Origin: Anaerolineae bacterium
GTDB taxonomy: Bacteria > Chloroflexota > Anaerolineae > 4572-78 > J111
Assembly (NCBI GenBank): GCA_023382535.1
Contig: JAHDWA010000023.1
Location: 1 to 64,000, forward strand
Direction: 5' to 3'
DNA length: 64,000 nucleotides
Part shown: positions 7,800 to 19,415 of the stretch, piece after piece
Layout of the letters: every line of letters begins with the position of its first letter
Position numbering within the stretch: the first letter of the stretch is position 1
Notes under the pieces: generated by a model
Seen by the model: the letters and a program-made list of their open reading frames with translations, nothing else
Databases searched by the model: none
Told to the model about the DNA's origin: nothing
Translations under genes and position numbers: made by a program

Positions 7800-8816
7800 A
7801 TGAAGCGGGTCACAATTAAAGATGTTGCCGTTCGCGCGGGTGTTTCTTACCAAACCGTGTCTCGGGTTATCAACAACCAACCGGGGGTTGTTGAAAGTAC
7901 CCGGCAGCGCGTCGAACAAGCTATTGCCGAGTTGAATTACCGGCCTAATCTGGCTGCCCGTAGTCTACCCCGTCATCGTTCTAATATAATTGGCCTCATT
8001 GTTCCCTATGATGCTGATTACCTCTTTAGAGATCCTAATTTGCTGGCCCAAATCAGCAGTATTGACGCCGAGGCTAATGCCTGCGGTTATAACTTGTTGC
8101 TGTCCACGGCGGCCGGTTCTGATAACGGTCTGGACGCTTACGATCGCTTTGTGCGCAATCGGGTAGCTGATGGCGCGTTGGTGGTTGAAACGGCTGCGGG
8201 CGCAGCGGGTAATCAACTGCTCAGTCAAAATAACTATTTCTACGTGAGTCTGGGTTATGATCTGAGCCACACCCGCAAATATTTTGTGCATGCCGATGAC
8301 CGGCACGGCGCTGGCGAAGCTACCCGGCATCTACTCCACAAAGGACATCGCCGTATAGGTATCATCAATGGCCCGCCGATTGGTGCAGTGGGCGCTACTC
8401 AAGAGCGACTAACCGGCCACCTGGAAGCTCTGGCCGAAGCTGATATTGTTTTTGATCCTTGCCTGATGGTTTATGGCGATTACACTCGCCCGAGTGGACA
8501 AAAAGCCGCAGAAAAGCTATTGGCCTTGCCTAACCCACCCACAGCTATTTTTGCTTTTAACGATCGCATGGCGATGGGGGCTGTCTGGAGGCTGAAATCG
8601 GTCGGTTTGCGTGTGCCGGAAGACGTCGCCGTAGTTGGCTTTGATGATATTCCCGCCGCCGCCGATTTCAGCCCGCCGCTAACAACGGTTCGCCATTCCG
8701 GGATGCAAGTAGGCCAGGCAGCCGCGCAAATGCTTTTTAAGCTCATTCATGGGGCGCCGGTCGAGAGTTCAGAAGTTATTTTGCCTGCTGAATTGATCGT
8801 GCGACAATCGTCTTAA
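7800..8816 (+). CDS. LacI/GalR family transcriptional regulator
   Basis: A 338-residue sugar-responsive repressor. Residues 4-27 (TIKDVAVRAGVSYQTVSRVI) are the classic LacI helix-turn-helix; the hinge region YRPNLAARSL follows at about 48-57. The remainder is a periplasmic-binding-like effector domain with AIFAFNDRMAMG and VAVVGFDDIP. Start ATG 7800 gives the standard MKRVTIKDVA N-terminus; a GTG at 7788 is possible, while the upstream ATG at 7693 lies in the promoter. The gene lies directly behind two operators and is therefore probably autoregulated. The following genes encode a carbohydrate importer, a beta-galactosidase and a kinase, so the inducer is probably a galactoside or related sugar; this is inferred from context. 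Confidence 0.93.
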   Translation: MKRVTIKDVAVRAGVSYQTVSRVINNQPGVVESTRQRVEQAIAELNYRPNLAARSLPRHRSNIIGLIVPYDADYLFRDPNLLAQISSIDAEANACGYNLLLSTAAGSDNGLDAYDRFVRNRVADGALVVETAAGAAGNQLLSQNNYFYVSLGYDLSHTRKYFVHADDRHGAGEATRHLLHKGHRRIGIINGPPIGAVGATQERLTGHLEALAEADIVFDPCLMVYGDYTRPSGQKAAEKLLALPNPPTAIFAFNDRMAMGAVWRLKSVGLRVPEDVAVVGFDDIPAAADFSPPLTTVRHSGMQVGQAAAQMLFKLIHGAPVESSEVILPAELIVRQSS

Positions 8817-8842
8817 CTGCTCTAGAATCTTGGGAGGAGGTG

Positions 8843-8896
8843 ATGTCCAGTCCTCAGAAAGTAAGCAAGAGACAATTAACGCATTCTCAAATGTAA
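8843..8896 (+). CDS. Possible 17-residue leader peptide
   Basis: A short ORF (MSSPQKVSKRQLTHSQM) starting at ATG 8843 behind an unusually strong ribosome site, GGGAGGAGG at 8832-8840. It lies between the regulator and the binding-protein gene. It could be a regulatory leader peptide or a chance ORF near a purine-rich stretch. Confidence 0.3.
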   Translation: MSSPQKVSKRQLTHSQM

Positions 8897-8933
8897 ATGG
8901 GGTTTTTATTAATTTGACACAGGAGTGAGAAAA

Positions 8934-10328
8934 ATGAATAAGTTTCCCTTTAAAGCACTGGTGCTTTTGACCAGCGTCGTCACCCTGGCCCTGATGGCCG
9001 CTTGTGGCACTGCTCCCACCCCCGAAACTATCACCAAAGTAGAAACGGTGGTAGTGGAAAAAGAGGTTGAAAAAGAAGTCAAAGTCGTTGAAACTGTTCA
9101 AGTAGAAAAGATGGTGGAGGTTGAGAAAGAAGTTGTCAAGGCCGTTTCACCCGTCCTTTACAACTCATACCAGAGCGACCCGGCGCCGCGCGAGTTTATC
9201 GAGTCGGTTGTGGCTAACTGGAATGAGCAGCATCCCGATATGCCGGTAGACATTTCGATCATCAATCACGAGGACTTCAAGCAAGCCCTGCGCGCTTACC
9301 TGACCGCCGATCCGGCCCCCGATGTGTTGGACTGGTTTGCCGGCAATCGCGCCCGTTTCTTTATTGACCGGGGCCTGATCCTGGACATCTCCTCGATGTG
9401 GCAGGATAACAAGTTCAATGAAGCTTATGCCCCTGGCTTCCAGGCGCTGGCTACCTATAACGACAAGCAGTATTTCATGCCAACTTCCTACTACTGGTGG
9501 GCCATCTACTACCGGCCTTCTCTATTCGAGGAAGCCGGTATTGCCCAGGCGCCAGAAACCTGGGATCAACTGCTCGACGCTTGCGACAAGCTCAACGAGT
9601 CCGGCGTCACCCCCATCACCATCGGTGCGCGTTTCAAATGGCCGGCGGCAGCCTGGTTTGATTACCTGAATATGCGCACCAACGGCCCCGAATTCCACAT
9701 TGACCTGATGGACCTCAAAGTGCCCTACACCGACGAGCGGGTGAAGAAGACCTTCGAACACTGGGCGGAGTTGATTGACCACAAGTGCTTCATTGAAGAC
9801 CCGGCGGCCTTCGATTGGCAAGAGGCGGTAGACCCGATGGTTCAAGGCGAGGCCGCCATGTATTTGATGGGGGCCTTTATTATCGACTCCTATCCCGACG
9901 AGGCCGAAAATGATCTTGACTTCTTCCGCTTCCCCATTATTGATCCTGATATGCCCGTCGGCGAGGACGCTCCCACCGATGGTTACTTTATGTCTGCTAA
10001 TGCCAAAAACCCCGAAGCCGGTCAGCAATTCCTGGCTTACCTTGGCTCCAAGGAAATCCAACAACGGTTGTTAGACGAGCTCAAACGCCTGCCGACCCGC
10101 ACCGATGTGGACATCTCCCAGGCTCCTGAGGCTACGCAGAAAGGTATCAAGCTGATCCAATCCGCCGATTATATCGCCCAATTCTACGACCGCGATACCA
10201 CCCCGCCGATGGCCGAAGCAGGTATGGATGGCTTCATGCGCTTCTGGGATGACCCTTCCAGCATTGATCAGATTCTGGAAGATTTGGAAGCAGAGCGCCA
10301 GCGAATTCTGGAAGAAGAAGCCGAGTAA
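8934..10328 (+). CDS. Carbohydrate ABC transporter substrate-binding lipoprotein (family 1)
   Basis: A 464-residue extracellular solute-binding protein of the SBP_bac_1 family. Start ATG 8934 follows AGGAG at 8921-8925; a GTG at 8925 overlaps that site and is unlikely. The signal peptide ends in LMAAC, with lipobox Cys at residue 22. A charged linker rich in Val, Glu and Lys (VEKEVEKEVKVVE pattern, about residues 34-65) follows, probably a surface spacer. The mature domain has the family's clam-shell pattern with DVLDWFAGNRARFFIDRG and the sugar-binding-type motif GEAAMYLMG. It precedes two MalF/MalG-type permeases. The ligand is probably an oligosaccharide or galactoside, given the GH2 gene downstream. 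Confidence 0.93.
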   Translation: MNKFPFKALVLLTSVVTLALMAACGTAPTPETITKVETVVVEKEVEKEVKVVETVQVEKMVEVEKEVVKAVSPVLYNSYQSDPAPREFIESVVANWNEQHPDMPVDISIINHEDFKQALRAYLTADPAPDVLDWFAGNRARFFIDRGLILDISSMWQDNKFNEAYAPGFQALATYNDKQYFMPTSYYWWAIYYRPSLFEEAGIAQAPETWDQLLDACDKLNESGVTPITIGARFKWPAAAWFDYLNMRTNGPEFHIDLMDLKVPYTDERVKKTFEHWAELIDHKCFIEDPAAFDWQEAVDPMVQGEAAMYLMGAFIIDSYPDEAENDLDFFRFPIIDPDMPVGEDAPTDGYFMSANAKNPEAGQQFLAYLGSKEIQQRLLDELKRLPTRTDVDISQAPEATQKGIKLIQSADYIAQFYDRDTTPPMAEAGMDGFMRFWDDPSSIDQILEDLEAERQRILEEEAE

Positions 10329-10352
10329 ACCAAGCTGTTTTGAAGGGTAGGA

Positions 10353-10384
10353 ACTCTGGGAACTTACCTTGAGTTCTCCAGAGT
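10353..10384. repeat. Inverted repeat after the binding-protein gene
   Basis: ACTCTGG 10353-10359 pairs with CCAGAGT 10378-10384. The sequence resembles the GGGAACTC repeat upstream of the CoA-transferase gene at 27096-27157. Confidence 0.5.
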
Positions 10385-10392
10385 ACATCCGG

Positions 10393-10519
10393 GCGTAAAT
10401 AGGCCCAGAGTTAGACCTCCCTAAATCCCCCCTGTCAGGGGGACTTCTAAAGCCTCCCCCCTACAAGGGGGGAGGTTGGAGGAGGGTCTGAAACAGGATA
10501 ACTATGGCTTTATTTACGC
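10393..10519. repeat. 127-bp nested palindromic (MITE-like) element
   Basis: Outer arms GCGTAAATA 10393-10401 and TATTTACGC 10511-10519 enclose AGACC 10413-10417 / GGTCT 10485-10489 and a perfect inner stem CCTCCCCCC 10453-10461 / GGGGGGAGG 10467-10475. It has no coding capacity and sits between the binding-protein gene and the permeases. Confidence 0.7.
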
Positions 10520-10580
10520 ATCACTGTACTAGTTCCCATGCTTTCATTGTTTCTTGGGTTTTGGCCAAAAAGGAGCAAGT

Positions 10581-11540
10581 ATGCAAACCACAGATGAACC
10601 TTCGGTCGGCCAGGCTCATGCGGAGGTAGAAGGTCAAAGGGTGAGGGCGTCAAACTATTCCGTCGCTAAACCTTTGATCCCGCCAGTGGCGATCCCTTAC
10701 CTGTTCCTGCTCCCCGCGCTGGTGCTGTATTTGGTCTGGATTATTGGACCGACCCTGTACACGATCTATCTGAGCCTGACCGATTGGGACGGAATTTCAA
10801 CGCCAAATTTCATTGGCTTTCAAAATTTCACCCGGCTTTTTCAGCGCGACCGCACCTTTATCGAGGCGCTGACCAACAACTTACGCTGGCTGGTGGTTTT
10901 CATTACCGTGCCGACCACGGTCGGCCTGGGTATGGCTCTCATCTTCAATACCGACATACGCGGCGGCCGTTTTTACAAAGTCAGCATTTACGCGCCGTTG
11001 GTGCTCTCACTGCCGGTGATTGGGTTGATTTGGGCCTGGCTTTACAATCCCCGCCTCGGCCTGATCAATGCTTTCCTCACCTCTGTCGGAGTGGAGGACC
11101 CACCAGGCTGGCTGGGTGATCGGGAGCTGGCGATCTGGTGTGTCATTGCTGCGGCTGTCTGGCGTCAGGTAGGCTATGTTATGGTGCTGTATCTGGCCGG
11201 GCTGAAGAACATTGACCCCAGCCTGATTGATGCGGCCCTGGTGGATGGAGCCAATCGCTGGAATTTGTTCCGCCATGTGGTCTTACCCCTCCTCGCTCCG
11301 GTAACGACCATCATCGTCGTCATTTCGATCATCGACTCGTTGCGGGCCTTTGACCTGGTTTCTATTATGACCCGCGGCGGGCAGAGTACCCAGGTTTTGG
11401 CCAATTTTATGTATATAGAAGCTTTTAACAACTATCGCATGGGCTATGGCGCAGCTATTGCCGTGGTTTTGTTTGCTATCAGCCTGATCTTCATCGGTTT
11501 TTACCTGTCCCGTACCGTCAAAGATGAATTGGAATATTAG
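10581..11540 (+). CDS. Sugar ABC transporter permease (MalF/UgpA type)
   Basis: A 319-residue inner-membrane permease with about six transmembrane helices. Start ATG 10581 follows AAGGAG at 10570-10575; a TTG at 10554 is in frame but overlaps no ribosome site. The cytoplasmic EAA loop that docks the ATPase is visible as DAALVDGANRWNLFRHVVLP at about residues 215-234. A second permease begins 9 bp after its stop. The ATPase that energises this importer is not nearby; in many bacteria such CUT1 systems share one MsmK/MalK-type ATPase encoded elsewhere. Confidence 0.93.
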   Translation: MQTTDEPSVGQAHAEVEGQRVRASNYSVAKPLIPPVAIPYLFLLPALVLYLVWIIGPTLYTIYLSLTDWDGISTPNFIGFQNFTRLFQRDRTFIEALTNNLRWLVVFITVPTTVGLGMALIFNTDIRGGRFYKVSIYAPLVLSLPVIGLIWAWLYNPRLGLINAFLTSVGVEDPPGWLGDRELAIWCVIAAAVWRQVGYVMVLYLAGLKNIDPSLIDAALVDGANRWNLFRHVVLPLLAPVTTIIVVISIIDSLRAFDLVSIMTRGGQSTQVLANFMYIEAFNNYRMGYGAAIAVVLFAISLIFIGFYLSRTVKDELEY

Positions 11541-11549
11541 GAGGCCGTT

Positions 11550-12419
11550 ATGAGCAGTTTCACTGAATCCAAATCGGTTACGGGCCTGTCGCCAACCCAG
11601 AGTCGCTTGATAGAAGTGATCAAGTATGCCGGTTTAACGCTGTTGACCGTGCTCTGGCTATTACCCGTTATCGCCGCGTTGATTACCTCCTTTCGCACGA
11701 TGGATGACATCACCTTGAACGGTTTCTGGAGCCTGCCCGGCCAACTGGTGGCCGATAATTTTATTGTCGCCTGGACCAACGCCCGCGTCTCGACTTACCT
11801 GCTGAACAGTTTTATCATCACCCTGCCGGCGCTTGCGGGCATGTTGTTCCTCTCGTCACTATCGGCCTATGCGCTGGCCCGTTTTCGTTTCCGGGGCAAC
11901 CTCTTTATCTATTTCATGTACGTGGCCGGAACGATGCTGCCTTTTCAAATCCTGATGCTGCCGGTTTTCCGTCTGACCAATGCGCTGGGTTTGTTCGACA
12001 CCTACCTTTCCCTGATCCTGATCCACACCGCCTTTCAATTGGGCTTTTGCACCTTTGTCCTCCGCAATTTCATGCGCACCGTGCCTCATGAGATTCTCGA
12101 CGCCGCCCGTGTGGATGGCTGCAGCGAGTTTCGTATTTACTGGCAAATCATCCTTCCTTTGACGCTGCCGGCCCTGGCGGCTCTGGCTACGCTGGAGTTT
12201 ACCTGGGTCTTCAATGACTATCTGTGGGCTATCATCCTGCTTCGTTCCGACACGCTCCGCCCTGTGACCGCCGGCCTGGCCACCCTGCGCGGGCAATTCA
12301 ATACCGACTGGCCGGTCATTACCGCTGGTGCATTACTGGCCACGGTACCCACCCTGATAGTATTTATCTTTCTACAGCGTTACTTTATCCAGGGCTTGAC
12401 CCTCGGCTCGAGCAAGTAA
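11550..12419 (+). CDS. Sugar ABC transporter permease (MalG/UgpE type)
   Basis: A 289-residue partner permease of the CUT1 type with about six transmembrane helices. Its EAA loop is DAARVDGCSEFRIYWQIILP at about residues 188-207. GGAGG lies just upstream of ATG 11550. The 9-bp gap to the preceding permease indicates coupled expression. The N-terminal helix (about residues 25-48) and the TSFRTMDDI loop fit MalG-family proteins. It should form a heterodimer with the preceding permease and receive sugar from the upstream lipoprotein. Confidence 0.93.
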   Translation: MSSFTESKSVTGLSPTQSRLIEVIKYAGLTLLTVLWLLPVIAALITSFRTMDDITLNGFWSLPGQLVADNFIVAWTNARVSTYLLNSFIITLPALAGMLFLSSLSAYALARFRFRGNLFIYFMYVAGTMLPFQILMLPVFRLTNALGLFDTYLSLILIHTAFQLGFCTFVLRNFMRTVPHEILDAARVDGCSEFRIYWQIILPLTLPALAALATLEFTWVFNDYLWAIILLRSDTLRPVTAGLATLRGQFNTDWPVITAGALLATVPTLIVFIFLQRYFIQGLTLGSSK

Positions 12420-12455
12420 CCCAGCCCTTCTAAAAAGGTTTTGCCTCACGAGCGA

Positions 12456-15815
<3,360 letters not shown>

Positions 15816-15870
15816 GCCATCTTATTTACACCAACCTGGATTTTAGATATAGTCCTCTAGGAAAATTTTC

Positions 15871-15934
15871 GCCGGGATTAGGGGATTGGGGGATGAAAAA
15901 TAAAGGAAAAATCTCCTAATCACCTAATCCCGGC
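15871..15934. repeat. Palindromic intergenic repeat
   Basis: GCCGGGATTAGG 15871-15882 pairs with CCTAATCCCGGC 15923-15934, a perfect 12-bp stem, with further imperfect pairing inside. It separates the GH2 gene from the kinase gene and may act as a weak terminator or be a mobile palindrome. Confidence 0.65.
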
Positions 15935-15982
15935 CCAAAATCATTGGGGAAAAATTTTTCTGGACATTTATAATTACCAACT

Positions 15983-17644
15983 ATGCCAAAACCCTTCCTC
16001 CTCGGTATTGACCAGGGGACCAGTGGCAGCCGCGCCCTCATTCTGGATGACGAGGGACAGGTTCGCGGCTACGGCTATCGTCCCCTGGCGCGGCTTTACC
16101 CGCAACCCGGCTGGGTGGAACAAGACCCGGATGCCGTGGTTGCCGGTGTTGCCGAAGTCATCGCCGAAGCCATAGATCGCGCAGGCTGCCGCCCTGGCGA
16201 GATTGCCGCCGGCGGGATTGCCTGCCAGCGCAACACCGATTTTATCTGGGATGCTCGCACCCGTCGCCCTACTGCCCCGGCCATTACCTGGCAGGATTTG
16301 CGAACCATGCCTTTGCTCACTGAACTGGCCGCCTGGCCTCAAGCTGACCAGCGCCGGCAGCGACTTGGTTACTTTCCCGGCCCGTACAGCTCCTCGCTCC
16401 ACCTGGCCTGGCGCATGCGTAACAACCCGGAGGTGGCTGCAGCCCTGCGCGCCGACCACGCCCGGATCGGCTTCTCGGCGGCCTGGCTGCTGGCGGCGAT
16501 GGGCCAGCCACGCAGCCACGTCATGGATTTCTCCCTGGTTCAAGCGATGGGCTTGTATGACTTCCGGGCTGGACGCTACTGGAACGAGTGGCTGGATTTG
16601 CTCGGTATCCCCCCTGTTCCCTTACCGCAAGCCGTCCCAACCATATCCGATTTTGGGACGTTGGCTGTTACCGCCTCCGCTGGCTTAACCGCAGACATAC
16701 CCATCTTGGCGATGATTGGCGACCAGCAATCCGCCCTCTTCGGCTATGACTGCCGCAGTCCTGGCGACGCCGAATGTACCCTGGGCACAGCCTCCTTCGT
16801 CAACGTCTGCCTGGGCAACCAGGCCCCTGAGTCGGACAAGGTCAATATCTACTTCGCCTGGTCCCTCCCCATGATCGTCGACCGCCGACCGCCGAGTGCG
16901 AAGCCTCCCTTTGGGACCACCGACCACCAAACAACGACTAGGGTTCACCAATCCAAAATACCCAAAGGCCGCGATAGCGAAAATCCAAAATCCACGCCCG
17001 AAGGGGCAGTCCAAAATCTAAAATCTAAGATCGTTCATACTTATTGTTTAGAAGCCGAAACCGCCGCCACCGGCTCGGCCATCCGCTGGATGCAGGAACA
17101 TGCCCGCTTCACTGATCATTACACCGAAGTTGGGCCGCTGGCCGCCTCGGTACCGGACTCGGCCGGGGTAGTCTTTGTTCCGGCCTTTACCGGCCTTTTT
17201 GTCCCCTACAATGATCCCACGGCTCGCGGCGCCATTTTGGGTATGACTCTGGGCAGCACGCGTGCCCACATTGTGCGCGCCTTTGTCGAAGCGCTGGCTT
17301 TTCAAGTGCGGGCTATTCTGGAAACGATTGAAGCTGAGACTGGATTGCGGGTTGAACAGTTGAAACTGGGGGGCGGTGTCTCCAGCAGCAACGAGGTCTG
17401 TCAAATTATGGCCGACCAGCTTGGCCTGCCGCTTATCCGGCCCGGCTTTGCCGAAACGACGGCTCGCGCTGCTGCTCTGTTGGCCGGATTGTCCGCCGGC
17501 GTCTGGCCGGCCCTGTCCGACCTGCCGCCTCTTCCCGGTGATTACACTACCTTTGAACCGCGCCTCTCTGCCGATCAACGCGATGCCGCTTACGCCCAAT
17601 GGCAGCGCGCCGTTGACCGAGCGAAAGGCTGGAATGAAGATTAG
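15983..17644 (+). CDS. FGGY-family carbohydrate kinase with an in-frame insertion
   Basis: A 553-residue ATP-dependent sugar or polyol kinase related to glycerol kinase. It opens with GIDQGTSGSRA (ATP-binding strand) and contains ITWQDLR and the catalytic-base motif GDQQSALFG (Asp247). The glycerol-kinase NQRET motif is changed to CQRNT, so glycerol is probably not the substrate. Between about residues 299 and 351 there is a foreign-looking stretch rich in Pro, Lys, Thr and Ser with no family counterpart. Its DNA (about 16875-17037) contains repeated TCCAAAATC-type units and resembles intergenic repeat. Without it the protein would be the normal size of about 500 residues. The reading frame is intact, so the gene is probably functional. 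As last gene of the locus, it likely phosphorylates a product of sugar breakdown. Confidence 0.85.
   Translation: MPKPFLLGIDQGTSGSRALILDDEGQVRGYGYRPLARLYPQPGWVEQDPDAVVAGVAEVIAEAIDRAGCRPGEIAAGGIACQRNTDFIWDARTRRPTAPAITWQDLRTMPLLTELAAWPQADQRRQRLGYFPGPYSSSLHLAWRMRNNPEVAAALRADHARIGFSAAWLLAAMGQPRSHVMDFSLVQAMGLYDFRAGRYWNEWLDLLGIPPVPLPQAVPTISDFGTLAVTASAGLTADIPILAMIGDQQSALFGYDCRSPGDAECTLGTASFVNVCLGNQAPESDKVNIYFAWSLPMIVDRRPPSAKPPFGTTDHQTTTRVHQSKIPKGRDSENPKSTPEGAVQNLKSKIVHTYCLEAETAATGSAIRWMQEHARFTDHYTEVGPLAASVPDSAGVVFVPAFTGLFVPYNDPTARGAILGMTLGSTRAHIVRAFVEALAFQVRAILETIEAETGLRVEQLKLGGGVSSSNEVCQIMADQLGLPLIRPGFAETTARAAALLAGLSAGVWPALSDLPPLPGDYTTFEPRLSADQRDAAYAQWQRAVDRAKGWNED
16875..17037. repeat. Repeat-like insertion inside the FGGY kinase gene
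   Basis: About 160 bp of low-complexity sequence with direct repeats of the form AATCCAAAAT / GTCCAAAATC / AAAATCTAA, read through in frame. Flanking sequence joins cleanly into the FGGY fold (SLPM before, TYCLEAETAATGSAI after). Boundaries are approximate. Confidence 0.7.
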
Positions 17645-17684
17645 AGCAGGGGTGCGGGATGAAAAATATGGAGGCCTTGGGTCA

Positions 17685-18386
17685 TCAATAAGGAAAAGCT
17701 GCGGCCAGGGCTTGCTGGGTGGCGCTAACAGGCGAGGTGACGGCGATGAAGTAGCGGTCGTTGTTCCAGGCCAGACCATAAGCTCGATCGGCAAAATCGG
17801 GGGCGGACCATTGAATGTAATTTTCCTCGATGTAGAGGCGTTCCTTCCAGGCGGTAATCTTGGCCCGCGCTTCGAGCAGTTTTTTGTAATTTTCCAGGTA
17901 ACGACGGGCGTTAATGTAAGACTCGGCCTGGATCATCATCACGCTGGCCGGATTGCCAATTTGGTCCAAATAGGTCCCGCGCACAACCTCGGCCCCGACA
18001 AAGGGGTCCTCATAAACCCGCTCCTTTTTTAGATCAATCAGCTTAAACTCGCCGACTGTCCGGGGCATGGCGTCTTCCAGAAATTTGTTGGTGGGTGGGG
18101 TGGGCCGGCTGTCAACGCCGTAGGGAGCGGGATCATTCAACCCGGTGGGGATGATCAAATTGGCCGGGGTGCAGAACCAAAAACCAATGGCAATAAGAAT
18201 CAGCGAAATAATCATAAAACGAATAGCCGCCCGGCGCTGCTGGGCCGGCGTCTCCATGGTGGCAACCTCGTCCACCAATTCTGGGTTATAGCCCTGCGGG
18301 GCAATGAGTGACTCCAATTCGGGGTCGGCCGGCCCTTGTGCGGCCTGTAGCTCCGAGTCTTTGGGGCGACCGTTTGTGTCTGGCAT
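17685..18386 (-). CDS. Hypothetical single-pass membrane protein
   Basis: Not recognised as a named family. Starting at ATG 18386 (MPDTNGRPKDSE), it has about 233 residues: a short acidic cytoplasmic segment, one strong transmembrane helix (IRFMIISLILIAIGFWF, about residues 60-76), then an extracytoplasmic domain of about 150 residues with alternating strands (GEFKLIDLKKERVYEDPF, VVRGTYLDQIG). An upstream in-frame ATG at 18440 is less likely. The domain pattern loosely resembles proteins that measure a transported or lipid ligand, but no function should be assigned. It converges with the FGGY kinase. Confidence 0.65.
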   Translation of the reverse strand: MPDTNGRPKDSELQAAQGPADPELESLIAPQGYNPELVDEVATMETPAQQRRAAIRFMIISLILIAIGFWFCTPANLIIPTGLNDPAPYGVDSRPTPPTNKFLEDAMPRTVGEFKLIDLKKERVYEDPFVGAEVVRGTYLDQIGNPASVMMIQAESYINARRYLENYKKLLEARAKITAWKERLYIEENYIQWSAPDFADRAYGLAWNNDRYFIAVTSPVSATQQALAAAFPY

Positions 18387-18412
18387 TTTGCAGTACCTGT
18401 TTACCGTAATAG

Positions 18413-18458
18413 GAGTGCAAACCTTGGTTTGCTCCAGCATAGCAAGCGATGCACTCCA
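18413..18458. repeat. Inverted repeat (GGAGTGCA family)
   Basis: GGAGTGCA 18413-18420 pairs with TGCACTCC 18451-18458. It shares its arms with the hairpin at 2531-2556. Confidence 0.55.
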
Positions 18459-18590
18459 TTTTGTTCATTCCTGGCGAACGAAGTCCATAGCAACTCTGTG
18501 TTCCTGTCTGATCGAAGCTGACTTGTCCATGTTAGGGAAATTATACTTGCAGGGTGGAGAGGTGACAAGGGTAAGACTTTTTGTGGAATG

Positions 18591-19415
18591 TCAAAGTATA
18601 TGAGCCTCGTGATCCCAGGCCGCCACGAGTGCTTCCAAACTTCCAAAAACTGCATCCGGTTGAATACCTTTGACGGGGATAGCCGCCTCGGTATCCACGC
18701 CGGTTGTCATTAAAACTGTCTTCAGCCCGGCCCGCCGTCCCCCCAGAATGTCCGTATCCAGGCGGTCGCCCAGCATGACCGTTTGGGCCGGCTGGCTGCC
18801 CAACTTGGCGGCGGCAATTTCAAAGAGGAAGCGTTCCGGCTTGCCCATAATCAATGGAGCGACGCCGGTCGCCGCCTGGAGTGCCGCCAGGATCGTGCCG
18901 GCTTCGGGGACCAGGCCCTCTTCGGTGGGATACAATACATCGGGGTTAGTGCCGATTAAACACGCCCCTCGCTGGAGGTGTAAGACCGCCCGCTTGAGCT
19001 TGGTATAGGTCAAATCGGGGTCTCCGCCGACGACCACCACGTCGGCCACCTGGCCGGCATCGGCGAGCAGGGTGAAGCCGGCGGCCCGGATGGCGCCCTC
19101 GAGGCTGGGCTGTCCTACCACATAGACTGCCCCACCGGCCGGAAATTCGCGCTGGAGATAGGCCGCCGTAACCAGGGCCGAAGTCAGGATATTTTCCTCC
19201 TTAACGACCTCAGCGCCCAAACCGGCCAGCTTTTGCCGGTACTCCCCCGGCGTTTTGGTGGAGTTGTTGGTGGCGATGATAAAAGGAATGCGCCGCCGGT
19301 GCAGAAAATTGAACAGGTCAGCCACTCCCGGCAGCGGCTCAGGCCCGCGCAGCAGCACCCCGTCCATGTCGGTAATCAGGGCGCGGAGGTTGCGGAAATT
19401 CAGGGTGTGGGTCAT
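18591..19415 (-). CDS. HAD-IIA sugar phosphatase (NagD-like)
   Basis: A 274-residue HAD superfamily phosphatase of subclass IIA. The catalytic DxD is in LITDMDGVL (about residues 14-22), where the first Asp forms the phospho-aspartate. [12 protein letters not shown] is motif [14 protein letters not shown] and [16 protein letters not shown] supply the Lys and the metal-binding Asp. Start ATG 19415 gives [12 protein letters not shown] and overlaps the upstream aldolase stop as ATGA, a coupling signature; the longer in-frame extension is a shadow of the aldolase gene. It is the last gene of a kinase-aldolase-phosphatase operon, so a sugar phosphate or glycolaldehyde-type phosphate is a reasonable substrate guess. 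Confidence 0.88.
   Translation of the reverse strand: MTHTLNFRNLRALITDMDGVLLRGPEPLPGVADLFNFLHRRRIPFIIATNNSTKTPGEYRQKLAGLGAEVVKEENILTSALVTAAYLQREFPAGGAVYVVGQPSLEGAIRAAGFTLLADAGQVADVVVVGGDPDLTYTKLKRAVLHLQRGACLIGTNPDVLYPTEEGLVPEAGTILAALQAATGVAPLIMGKPERFLFEIAAAKLGSQPAQTVMLGDRLDTDILGGRRAGLKTVLMTTGVDTEAAIPVKGIQPDAVFGSLEALVAAWDHEAHIL

Noticed and set aside
15983..17644. Frameshifted or broken kinase
   Set aside because: The odd middle section suggested a frameshift, but both flanks are in the same frame with FGGY motifs on each side, so it is an in-frame insertion.
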